This document shows positions 40,020-49,400 of a stretch of DNA of 64,000 nucleotides, in pieces. Numbering within the stretch: the stretch's first letter is position 1; each line of letters begins with the position of its first letter. The position numbers and the translations under genes are program-made. The notes below the pieces were generated by a model, which saw only the letters and a program-made list of their open reading frames with translations, did not search any database and was not told the origin of the DNA. This DNA comes from Bacteroidota bacterium (GTDB taxonomy: Bacteria > Bacteroidota > Bacteroidia > Chitinophagales > Saprospiraceae), in the NCBI GenBank assembly GCA_029572935.1, contig JAKQHM010000024.1, positions 35,547 through 99,546 on the forward strand. Reading direction: 5' to 3'.

Positions 40020-41124
40020 TGCCATCATTTTTATTGGACCATTGCCTCCTCCGGTCAATGGTCACAGTCTGGCTTTTCAATATGCCTTCCAGGGATTCAA
40101 CGGCAACAAAAGGATGATTTCACAAAATTGGGAAGGCAAAAGGGTCCTTTACAAAGTTTTTTTTTCATTTTGGGTTCTTTTTAAGTATCTCGCTTGTTTT
40201 ATTAAATACAGGAGGACTGTTATTTACATTGCAGGCAGTCGATCAATATCAGGCGCATTAAAGGACATTCTTGCTATTTACATGGCAAAATGGTTTTCAT
40301 CCAAAATTGTTCTGCATATCCATGCCGCTTATTTTGATAAGTTTCTGGATGGCTTGCCCTTTTTAATCAGGGGATTCTATTTGAAAGCCTACCGTCATGT
40401 GAATTGTTTTATCGCCTTGCATGAATGCATGTTGAATGAATACAACAGATTCATGCCCGGTTCCAGGTTGGAGGTGGTGCATAATTTCTACGATCCGGTA
40501 CTAGAGCTTCCGGATCCTTTTGTCGAAAAAACAGCAGATAGGTTCAGGATACTTTTCTTGTCCAATCTGGTATTCAGTAAGGGAATTCTCCAACTTGTAG
40601 AGGCTTTTAAAAAGTTGCAATTAAAGCATTCCAATCTGGAACTTTATGTGGCAGGTGCCTTTCAGAAGGATGATCATTATGATGAAGTATGGATGAAGGA
40701 GGAATTTGAAAAGAAAACGAAAGGGGTATCCGGTATAAAATATTATGGGATGGTGCAGGGTGAGCGAAAGGCTTCTTTGCTTCGCTGCAGCCATATCTTT
40801 GTTTTGCCCAGTTTTTACAGTAGTGAGGCCATGCCCATCTCCATTCTGGAAGCCTGTCGTGCAGGTTGTGCCATAGTTACGACGGATCATCATTACTTAA
40901 AACAACTGGTGGATGAATCTATGGGTATTTGCGTAAGACCAAACTCTGTGGATGATCTGGTAGCGGGCCTTGATCGATTAATTTGCCATCCGGAATTATT
41001 AAGAAGAATGGGGATGAACAATCTGGAATATAGTAAAAATAATTTTACCTTGGCTCTTTATCAGAAAAAAATAAACTCTTTGTTGATTCAGCTTTCAGAT
41101 GGGGAAGCAGATGCGGCAGAATGA
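40006..41124 (+). CDS. Glycosyltransferase (GT4-like)
   Basis: PLPPPVNGHSLAF; LFLSNLVFSKGILQLVEAF; FVLPSFYSSEAMPISILEACRAGCAIVTTDHH; GTG start. Confidence 0.87.
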   Translation: MKKSDAIIFIGPLPPPVNGHSLAFQYAFQGFNGNKRMISQNWEGKRVLYKVFFSFWVLFKYLACFIKYRRTVIYIAGSRSISGALKDILAIYMAKWFSSKIVLHIHAAYFDKFLDGLPFLIRGFYLKAYRHVNCFIALHECMLNEYNRFMPGSRLEVVHNFYDPVLELPDPFVEKTADRFRILFLSNLVFSKGILQLVEAFKKLQLKHSNLELYVAGAFQKDDHYDEVWMKEEFEKKTKGVSGIKYYGMVQGERKASLLRCSHIFVLPSFYSSEAMPISILEACRAGCAIVTTDHHYLKQLVDESMGICVRPNSVDDLVAGLDRLICHPELLRRMGMNNLEYSKNNFTLALYQKKINSLLIQLSDGEADAAE

Positions 41125-41165
41125 ATTCTGTCTGGTGCATTGGATCATAAGTTCAAATCGAAAGA

Positions 41166-43280
41166 ATGAAACAGATATTGCAGGAATTTAAAAGTGGCAA
41201 AACGTATTTGGTGGAAACCGCTGTTCCGGTCCCTGGTCCCGATGAAGTTCTGATCCGTACTTCTTTTTCACTTGTTTCTTCTGGGACGGAAAAAATGCTG
41301 GTTGAATTCGGCAAAAAGAATTTACTGGCTAAAGCAATGTCTCAACCCGATCGCGTGTACCAGGTGATCGAGAAAATTAAAAAGGATGGATGGGCTACCA
41401 CCTATAGAACCGTTTTGAATAAACTGGACACTCCAATTCCCCTGGGCTACTGTAGCGCCGGAATAGTGGAGGCTGTGGGTGCAAAGGTCACTCGATTCCG
41501 TCCCGGTGACAGGGTGGTATCCAATGGTGCTCATGCTGAATACGCCGCGGTTGCGGAAAACCTTGTGGCCAAAGTGCCGGATGGGGTTTCGATGGACGAA
41601 GCTTGTTTTACTGTTGCGGGCGCGATCAGTTTACAGGGCATTCGTTTGCTTGCTCCCGAGCTTGGAGAACGGATCGTAGTCATAGGACTTGGCTTACTGG
41701 GCCTACTCGCAGTGCAGTTGTTGGTCATGAACGGGTGCGAAGTCCTTGCATTGGATATTGATCCGATCAAGGTAGACAAAGCAGCCGATTATGGAGCAAA
41801 AACTTATTGTGTTTCTGATGGTCAGGATCCTGTAGATGAAATATTAAATGCTACAGAGGGAGTGGGTGCAGATGCAGTGTTGATCACCGCATCCGCATCC
41901 GGAGATGAAATCATCAGTCAGGCTGCCAGAATGTCCAGAAAAAGGGGAAGAATCGTGCTGGTTGGTGTGGTCGGTCTGGGCTTAAAGAGATCAGATTTCT
42001 ATGAAAAGGAATTGAGTTTTCAGGTTTCCTGTTCCTATGGTCCGGGCCGCTATGAACCGGCCTATGAAACCAAAAACATGGATTTTCCCATTGCCTATGT
42101 GCGTTGGACTGAGAACCGCAATTTTCAAGCCTTCCTCCGTGCTTTGGAATCGGGTAAACTCGAAGTGAAGAGTTTGATTTCCGGAATCTGTGATTTGTCA
42201 GATTATGATTCGGTTTATGAAAAAGTAAGCAAATCTCGGGGCCTGGCCCGTTTGTTCAGATATTCTGCTGAACTCCCAGCTCAATCAAATATTACAATAG
42301 GTCCGAATAAGGCACATGCTGCCAAGAACGATTCCATAGGGATCATGGGTGCAGGTGATTTTGTTTCGGGCGTCATTCTCCCGGAATTAACTGCGGTCCA
42401 TGCATCGGTTTCTTCAATCTGCAGCTCTCACAGTGCCAAGTTGGGACATTTGGCCAAAAAGTATTCCATTGCCAAAATATGTTCTGATCCTGATGAAATA
42501 ATAAATGATCCGGATGTCAGGGCTTTGATCATTGCTACCCGTCACCATACGCACGCTGATCTCGTCATCCGCGCACTGCGGCAAAACAAGCACGTTCTCG
42601 TGGAAAAGCCGCTTGCCCTGGACCTGGAGTCCCTGCAAAATATTACCCTTACTTTGTCAGAATCAGAGGGGTCTTTGACCGTGGGGTACAACAGAAGGTT
42701 TTCTACATTTTCAACAGCACTTAAAAAATCCTTGTCGGCCTCTCAGGCTCCTGTGCAGATTGTCGCCACCATGAATGCAGGGGAAATCCCCTTATCCCAT
42801 TGGACCCAGGATCCCGAGGAGGGTGGGGGAAGAATATTGGGAGAAGCCTGCCACTATTTTGATCTGATGATTTTTTTAACAGGCAGTGCCATCAAAAAGG
42901 TATTTATGAGTTCCATGGGGTCCTACAATCTGTACACGGACCACGCCAGCATCATTCTTGATTTTGAAAACGGTTCATCTGCCACCATACATTATTTTTC
43001 CAATGGAGCCCGTTCTTATCCCAAAGAAAGAATCGAAGTGCATCAACTGGGAAAAACAGCGGTCGTCGATAATTTTAGGAAAATGTATTCCTATGGTTTT
43101 TCCGGTTTGGGTTCAGTGTCGAGACAGGATAAAGGCCATCCTGGACAATTCAGGGCCTGGTTGGAATTTCTTAAAAAAGGTGGCTTGCCTCCCATACCTT
43201 ACTCCCAGTTGGAAAATGGCACCAGAGCTTGCCTGATGGCACTCGAGTCCTTTCGCCTGCAAATGCCAGTGCAGGTTTAA
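41166..43280 (+). CDS. Bi-domain oxidoreductase: zinc-type MDR dehydrogenase fused to Gfo/Idh/MocA oxidoreductase
   Basis: N-terminal VIGLGLLGLLAVQLLVMNGCEVLALDID Rossmann; C-terminal IMGAGDFVSGVILPEL...ATRHHTHADLVIRALRQNKHVLVEKPLAL. Confidence 0.9.
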   Translation: MKQILQEFKSGKTYLVETAVPVPGPDEVLIRTSFSLVSSGTEKMLVEFGKKNLLAKAMSQPDRVYQVIEKIKKDGWATTYRTVLNKLDTPIPLGYCSAGIVEAVGAKVTRFRPGDRVVSNGAHAEYAAVAENLVAKVPDGVSMDEACFTVAGAISLQGIRLLAPELGERIVVIGLGLLGLLAVQLLVMNGCEVLALDIDPIKVDKAADYGAKTYCVSDGQDPVDEILNATEGVGADAVLITASASGDEIISQAARMSRKRGRIVLVGVVGLGLKRSDFYEKELSFQVSCSYGPGRYEPAYETKNMDFPIAYVRWTENRNFQAFLRALESGKLEVKSLISGICDLSDYDSVYEKVSKSRGLARLFRYSAELPAQSNITIGPNKAHAAKNDSIGIMGAGDFVSGVILPELTAVHASVSSICSSHSAKLGHLAKKYSIAKICSDPDEIINDPDVRALIIATRHHTHADLVIRALRQNKHVLVEKPLALDLESLQNITLTLSESEGSLTVGYNRRFSTFSTALKKSLSASQAPVQIVATMNAGEIPLSHWTQDPEEGGGRILGEACHYFDLMIFLTGSAIKKVFMSSMGSYNLYTDHASIILDFENGSSATIHYFSNGARSYPKERIEVHQLGKTAVVDNFRKMYSYGFSGLGSVSRQDKGHPGQFRAWLEFLKKGGLPPIPYSQLENGTRACLMALESFRLQMPVQV

Positions 43281-43306
43281 TCTTACTTTAAGGTTTGCTT
43301 CGGAAT

Positions 43307-44038
43307 TTATTTTCGGAGTTCCCAAAGCAAATTGGGCGTATGGATCAAACCTTGTGTACTGGAACCTGAGGCAAATGTTTTGATTTTTTGTTCCAGCGTA
43401 AAAGCTGTCCAGAATAATTTTCGTAACAATTCCTTGAGAGGATTCCTGATGCTCAGGTCCCCGGCAAAAACCCTGACCTCCTTGTATCCGCAAGCCAGGC
43501 CGAGTTGTGTAGCGGAGGATGGATTCAGCAGACATTCGTGTGTAAAGTCTCCATAGCTGAATTTGTTGGGCACCAGTGCATCCATGTTGGGGGTTCGGAA
43601 CAGGGCCCTTCCTTCCTTGGATAATTTTCCTCTGAGCGCAAGCAACAGTTCCGTTAATTCATTTTTAGTAAAATGTTCTACGATGTCCATGCCGAGGATC
43701 AGATCGTATTGATTTTCAGTCTCGGCCAGAACTTCCCGAATATCCTGACAGCGTATGTTCTTGACCCCCATTTTCTGGGCTATTTCCACTTGCTCCGGGC
43801 TGATATCTACTCCTTCTGTATGTTCGTAACCATTTTTCTGCAGAACGTAGACCAGGCTTCCATTGCCACATCCAATGTCCAGTATCCTGGCGCTTTTAGG
43901 CAGATCCCTTATCAGGGGTATGATTTCTCTTTCAAACCTCCAGCTTTCATTTTCGAATTGGTTCCTCACATCCATTGGGGCCAGCCTGCCGCTTTGGGTG
44001 CTGTGGTATCGGTTATATAATATTTTTCTATATTCCAT
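43307..44038 (-). CDS. Class I SAM-dependent methyltransferase
   Basis: ARILDIGCGNGSLVYVLQKNGYEHTEGVDISPEQVEIA; LILGMDIVEHFTK. Confidence 0.87.
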   Translation of the reverse strand: MEYRKILYNRYHSTQSGRLAPMDVRNQFENESWRFEREIIPLIRDLPKSARILDIGCGNGSLVYVLQKNGYEHTEGVDISPEQVEIAQKMGVKNIRCQDIREVLAETENQYDLILGMDIVEHFTKNELTELLLALRGKLSKEGRALFRTPNMDALVPNKFSYGDFTHECLLNPSSATQLGLACGYKEVRVFAGDLSIRNPLKELLRKLFWTAFTLEQKIKTFASGSSTQGLIHTPNLLWELRK

Positions 44039-44204
44039 GAGCTATGAATAGATGAGGAATTATTGTCCTTTCCTTTTAAACTCTAAAAAAGCAGGAACTT
44101 TCCTGAAGCAATGCAAAAATAGTCTTCCCCTCTGACTGCCAGATATTAATTCACCGACCTCTGGCAAATATTACCTGGCCGATCTTTTGGCAGTCTGAAT
44201 TGCC

Positions 44205-44212
44205 TACCTTTG
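44205..44212 (+). promoter_or_regulatory. Putative -7 element TACCTTTG for the FtsE-like gene
   Basis: Located inside the 5' extension of the ORF-track entry starting at 44200, so that TTG start is unlikely. Confidence 0.45.
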
Positions 44213-44229
44213 TCCCACACAAAACGCTC

Positions 44230-44904
44230 ATGTCTGCACATCTGATCACTGCCCGAAAACTTTCCATTTCTCATGGCAATCACTTGATATTTAATGAATT
44301 AAATCTGGATATCTGCGAAGGTGAATGGGTGGAGTTCATTGGGCCCAACTCATCAGGCAAATCCAGTCTTCTGAATGCCTTTTATGGCCTGGCCAATGAT
44401 ATATCCGGTCAGTTGAACGTTTTGGATTTTAGCCTCAATCCTGTTCAAAAGGATTTTCAGTCAGCGAGAAGGAAAATGGGTTTTTTTAGCACCCGGATAC
44501 CGCTCCTGGATGACAGAACCGTCAGGGCTAATCTGGCTATTGCATTAAATGCAGCAGACCGGGTCAAAGATCTCTCCGGAGACCAGGGAATATCTGAATT
44601 GTTGTCAAAATTCGGACTGCTCGACAAAATATCCAATCCGGTTTCCGACCTCTCTTCAAGTGAAAAAGCGATGGTCATGCTGGCCAGGACCATGATCCAT
44701 AAACCCAGGCTGATCCTCCTGGATGCAGCCTTTGATTCATTGGATGACCAAAGGGTCCGCATGGTCAAAGGGGAACTGGAAAATATGGTGCGGAGGGATG
44801 GTTGCTGTCTGATTTCCACAGGGGTTGAGCTCAAACCGCACAGCCCGGAACAGAGAAAAATCATGTTCATTGAGGATAAACAGGTCCGCATTATTGGGTC
44901 CTGA
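44230..44904 (+). CDS. FtsE-like ABC protein with degenerate ATPase motifs
   Basis: GPNSSGKSS Walker A kept; RRKMGFFSTRIPLLDDRTVRANLAIAL aligns to the FtsE Q-loop region; LSSSEKAMVMLARTMIHKPRLILLDAAFDSLDD aligns ungapped to the FtsE signature/Walker B. Confidence 0.75.
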   Translation: MSAHLITARKLSISHGNHLIFNELNLDICEGEWVEFIGPNSSGKSSLLNAFYGLANDISGQLNVLDFSLNPVQKDFQSARRKMGFFSTRIPLLDDRTVRANLAIALNAADRVKDLSGDQGISELLSKFGLLDKISNPVSDLSSSEKAMVMLARTMIHKPRLILLDAAFDSLDDQRVRMVKGELENMVRRDGCCLISTGVELKPHSPEQRKIMFIEDKQVRIIGS

Positions 44905-44935
44905 TATAGCCTTGCTTCTTGTTCCCGGGCTTGCT

Positions 44936-44943
44936 TATCTTTG
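44936..44943 (+). promoter_or_regulatory. Putative -7 element TATCTTTG for ffh
   Basis: TTG (44912-44914), 21-nt spacer, TATCTTTGCAGCCCC; ATG at 44968. Confidence 0.55.
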
Positions 44944-44967
44944 CAGCCCCGTACTTAAATCTGGAAT

Positions 44968-46305
44968 ATGTTTGAAAGTTTGAATGAAAAGCTCGAATCC
45001 GCCTTTAAAAGCCTAAAGGGTGAAGGAAGGTTAACGGAACTCAATGTCGCTGAATCCATTAAAGAGATCAGAAGGGCCTTGGTGGCTGCGGATGTCAATT
45101 ACAAGATAGCAAAGGAATTTACAGATAAAGTAAAAGAGCAGGCTCTCGGGACCCGCAATGTTTTACAATCGGTAAAACCCGGGGAGCTCATGGTCAAGAT
45201 CGTCATGGACGAATTGGTGGAGCTCATGGGAGGGCAGGCCGCAGGCCTCAATCTCAGTGGAAATCCCTCGGTTATTTTAATTTCCGGTTTGCAGGGTTCC
45301 GGTAAAACCACTTTTTCCGGTAAGCTGGCTCATCATCTGAAGAATACGAAAAATAAAAAGGTCCTCCTCACTGCCTGCGACGTGTACAGACCTGCGGCCA
45401 TTGATCAGCTTACTGTTTTGGCTGAACAGATCGGCGTGGAAATTTTCAAGGACGTGGAAAGCAAAGATCCTGTCGATATTTCCCAAAGGGCCATCCGGTA
45501 TGCTGCAGATCAGAAATTGGACGTGGTGATTATCGATACCGCCGGCCGTACTGCTGTGGACGAGGAAATGATGAATGAGATCGAAAGAATCAAAAATTCA
45601 ATCAATCCTTCCGAAACTCTTTTTGTCGTGGATGCCATGACGGGACAGGATGCAGTGAATACGGCACTTGCCTTCCACGAAAGGATTCGATTTGACGGAG
45701 TTGTGTTGACAAAAATGGATGGGGACACCCGGGGTGGTGCCGCACTTTCCATCAAATACACCGTAGGCAAGCCTATCAAATTTGTTTCGGCAGGGGAAAA
45801 AATGGAAACCCTCGATGTGTTTTATCCGGACAGGATGGCACAAAGGATCCTCGGCATGGGGGACATCGTATCACTGGTTGAAAAAGCTCAGGCCAACTTT
45901 GATGAAAAGGAGGCTAAAAAGATCGAAAGCAAAATTCGCCAGAATAAATTTGATTTCAATGACTTCCTCGTTCAGCTCAACCAGATAAAGAAGATGGGCG
46001 ATATCAAGAGTCTTCTGGGGATGATTCCGGGCGTTGGGGGAGCTATTAAGAATCTCGACATCGACGACAAAGCCTTCAGCAAAGTAGAATCCATCATCCA
46101 GTCCATGACCCCCACAGAAAGGTCGAATCCGGATATGCTCAACATGTCCAGAAAGACCCGCATTGCGAAAGGCTGTGGAAGGACCATCCACGAAGTAAAT
46201 GCCTTCATCAAGCAATTTGAAGAAATGAGGAAGATGATGCACATGATGAGCAAGGGAAACAACATGGCCAATATGATGAAGCAAATGCAAAATATGCGCC
46301 GCTGA
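44968..46305 (+). CDS. ffh: Signal recognition particle protein Ffh
   Basis: GLQGSGKTTFSGKLA, DVYRPAAIDQL, DTAGRTAVDEEMM, TKMDGDTRGGAALS, Met-rich C-terminus. Confidence 0.97.
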   Translation: MFESLNEKLESAFKSLKGEGRLTELNVAESIKEIRRALVAADVNYKIAKEFTDKVKEQALGTRNVLQSVKPGELMVKIVMDELVELMGGQAAGLNLSGNPSVILISGLQGSGKTTFSGKLAHHLKNTKNKKVLLTACDVYRPAAIDQLTVLAEQIGVEIFKDVESKDPVDISQRAIRYAADQKLDVVIIDTAGRTAVDEEMMNEIERIKNSINPSETLFVVDAMTGQDAVNTALAFHERIRFDGVVLTKMDGDTRGGAALSIKYTVGKPIKFVSAGEKMETLDVFYPDRMAQRILGMGDIVSLVEKAQANFDEKEAKKIESKIRQNKFDFNDFLVQLNQIKKMGDIKSLLGMIPGVGGAIKNLDIDDKAFSKVESIIQSMTPTERSNPDMLNMSRKTRIAKGCGRTIHEVNAFIKQFEEMRKMMHMMSKGNNMANMMKQMQNMRR

Positions 46306-46342
46306 TCTGAAGAAAGCTTGCTTTTGTCTTTCTCCTTTATGT

Positions 46343-46367
46343 ATGAAAGGATTCTGATTCCTTTCAT
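46343..46367 (+). terminator. Possible terminator hairpin downstream of ffh
   Basis: atgaaagga-ttctgat-tcctttcat perfect 9-bp stem, 7-nt loop; only a weak T-run follows. Confidence 0.35.
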
Positions 46368-46415
46368 TTCTGAATTTACGTAAGATTGATTATTTTTATG
46401 GCATATTTTCGGTTC

Positions 46416-49400
46416 ATGAAAAAAATCGCTCAAACCGCGCTCCTTGTAATTTTATCCACCATCGTTTCCTTTGCTCAATTGGCCAATGGCAGCTCAGCCT
46501 ATGAAATATCCGCCAATGACATCAACAACAATGGATATTCATTGACTGCGGCCATGGCAGGTGGGAAGTCCGCCTGCATTGACTTTATGGCTACCTGGTG
46601 TGGCCCCTGCTGGTCGTTTCACAACACACAGATCTTAAAAAACGTACACAACAACTTGTCTGCCCTGACCACCGTGGTCATGATCGAAGGGGACTTTGCT
46701 ACGAATACCAATTGCCTTTATGGGGCATCAGGGTGCACAGGCAAAGGTACTCAGGGCAACTGGGTAGCCGGTGTTCCTTACCCGATCATTGACCTAACCT
46801 CCAGCAATGGGGGCTCGGTAATGAATGATTACAACGTAAATTACTATCCGACCCTCTATGTCATATCTCCCGATTTTCGGGTTTGGGAGATCAAAAACAG
46901 ATCCTACGATGAATATTATAACTGGATCGTTCATAGCTTTTCGCTGAATGCCAGTGCTCAGGTCACCCATTCTACCTGCGGGGACAACGGAAGAGTTGAT
47001 CTGAATCCAACCGGGGGCTATGCCACCCTAAAGTATAAATGGAGCAATGGCGCCACCACGGAGGACCTGGTCAATATTCCGGGCGGAACCTATTCAGTCA
47101 CTGTTACCGATGCCAATGGTTATTTTGAATCTTACGGTCCCTGGACAGTAGATGGACCTTCCAAAAGAGTGGGCATTGTCAGCCAGAATGTCGTGCACAA
47201 CGACTGCTTTGGTTATCAAAAAGGCAAAATCACTGTTCAGGTTTCTTACGGTACTCCACCGTACAATTTTTCCTGGAGCAATGGCGGACAGATCAATGAA
47301 ATCAAGGATCTTCCGGCTGGCTCCTACACCCTGACCGTAACCGATGCAGTGGGTTGTACCACCAGCCGAAACTATCAGATCACAGAACCTCCTCTGCTTA
47401 CCGGTACAATTTTGGTAGGGCATGAAACCTGTGATTCAAAAAATGGATTCATTGCCATTACAGCGACGGGGGGGACACGTCCTTATTTCTACGATATAGG
47501 TTCAGGCAAGAAAACCAATTCGGTATTCGACAAGCTCAAAGGAGGTACCTACAAAGTGATTCTCACGGATTCAAAGAACTGTTTGTTTCAGGACGAAGCT
47601 GTGCTCGATGCCACCCACAAACCCAAAACAGTGGCTGGCGCACCTCAGGATTTGATTTGTGGGAAGGATACGGTTTTTTTAGAAGGATTTGGTACTGAAA
47701 CCGGCAATGATCTGGTCTATTCCTGGTCCACCAGGGGAGGCATCATCACAGGTGATTCCAACAACCTTCAGATCAGGGCGGTCAAAGAGGGTGTCTATTT
47801 TCTGAAAGTTAAAAATCTGATCACGGGATGTGAAAATACCGATTCTACCAGGGTTTTTGACAAACGAATATTGCCGGATTTGCAGATCAGTGCGGATACA
47901 ATGATCAATTGTTACCACCCTGTGGTGGAGCTCAAAGGCCAAAGTAAAAATTCACACACAAGACATTTCTGGACTCAGCTTCAAAGCAACTTCCTGGACA
48001 CTTCCTCCAGTATCCGTATAGGGGTAGGAGGAAAATATGTATTTCATGTCCGGGATACAGTGACGGGTTGCGAAGCAAAAGATACTGTAGTAGTGATTGA
48101 GCATCTTACTCAGCCTTATGTGGAGTTTAAGCCGGTAGAAAACCTGAGCTGTAAGCTCGGTCGACTCCGTCTCGATGCAAGTTTATCTGATTCAGGTACG
48201 GACTTCGTTCCGGAATGGATCACAGGAGACGGAAATATTCTGGAGGGTGCCACAGGGTATCAACCCCTGGTCAATCAAGGGGGCACCTATGTGTTTATAC
48301 TGACAGATAAGAGAAACGGATGCCAAAGCATTGAATCTTATTTTCTTTTGCAGGATACGGTTTTACCTTCGATCGAATTTCAACCTGTCAACGACCTGAG
48401 CTGTAAAAGGAGCGAGGTGATTTTGGAAAATCAAAATCATGAGCTTTCATGGTCCTACAGCTGGTTTACCCTGGATGGCCATATCCTGGATAGTACCTGG
48501 AGCAAGTCTGTAAGAGTGGACAAGCCGGGTGTGTACCATCTGAATGTGCTGAATCAAGTCAATGGATGCTCGTCTGAGAAATCCCTGGCAGTACTCAAAC
48601 AAGAAAATCCCGTTTCTTCTTGGAGTCATCAGGTCGAAGATCTGATGGTCAGATTTAAAGATCTGTCTGTCGGTGTCCCCAGGTCCTGGTTTTGGGATTT
48701 TGGCGACGGTACCTTTTCAATAGAGCAAAATCCGGTTCACCAATATGCCGGTCAGGCGAATTACGATGTTTGCCTGACAGTTGGAAATGATTGTGGACAA
48801 AACATTTCCTGTCGTCTTATGGCGATCGGTGGTTCAAACCGCGATCTCAACTTTTCTGCTTGGGAAATCGGTCATGTCAGCTGTCACGGTGGCAGCGACG
48901 GAAGGATCAATCTGATCATTCAGGGCGGAATCCCTCCATATCGTTACGAGTGGTCACAGGGGACAACCGATTCCTTGCTGAATTCAATCCCGGCTGGTAG
49001 CTATTCGGTCACAGTTACGGATCAAGCGGGGGCCCGGATACAGAGATCTTTTGTGATCAAGGCACCCACTCCGATTGAATTGGCTGATGTAAAAATTGAA
49101 AATATTACGGCTCAGGGTTTGGGCAAAATCAGCCTCACCATAACAGGTGGAGTTCCCCCATACGAATACTTGTGGTCTCATGGTGGGAATTCAGAAACAG
49201 AGGAAAATCTTCTGAAAGGAAGCTATCAGGTTGAAGTGACAGATGCCAATGGTTGTTCCATTGTTTTGGGACCATTTGAGATTATAGACGTCTCTGGACT
49301 TGACCAGGTTCAGGACCAGGGATTTTTGGATTTAATACCCAATCCGGCAAAAGATGAAGTTCGGATCCATTATCAATTCAATAGTGTTTCTGAAAATGAT

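Noticed and set aside
44200-44229. Ten-residue N-terminal extension (MPTFVPHKTL) of the FtsE-like ORF
   Set aside because: Starts at TTG and contains the TACCTTTG promoter-like motif; ATG at 44230 is the better start.
44905-44967. Possible SRP RNA gene next to ffh
   Set aside because: Gap is only 63 nt and contains a promoter-like TATCTTTGCAGCCCC rather than the 4.5S RNA core.
46306-46415. Strong rho-independent terminator after ffh
   Set aside because: Stem is good but the following T-tract is weak, so it is kept only as a low-confidence feature.
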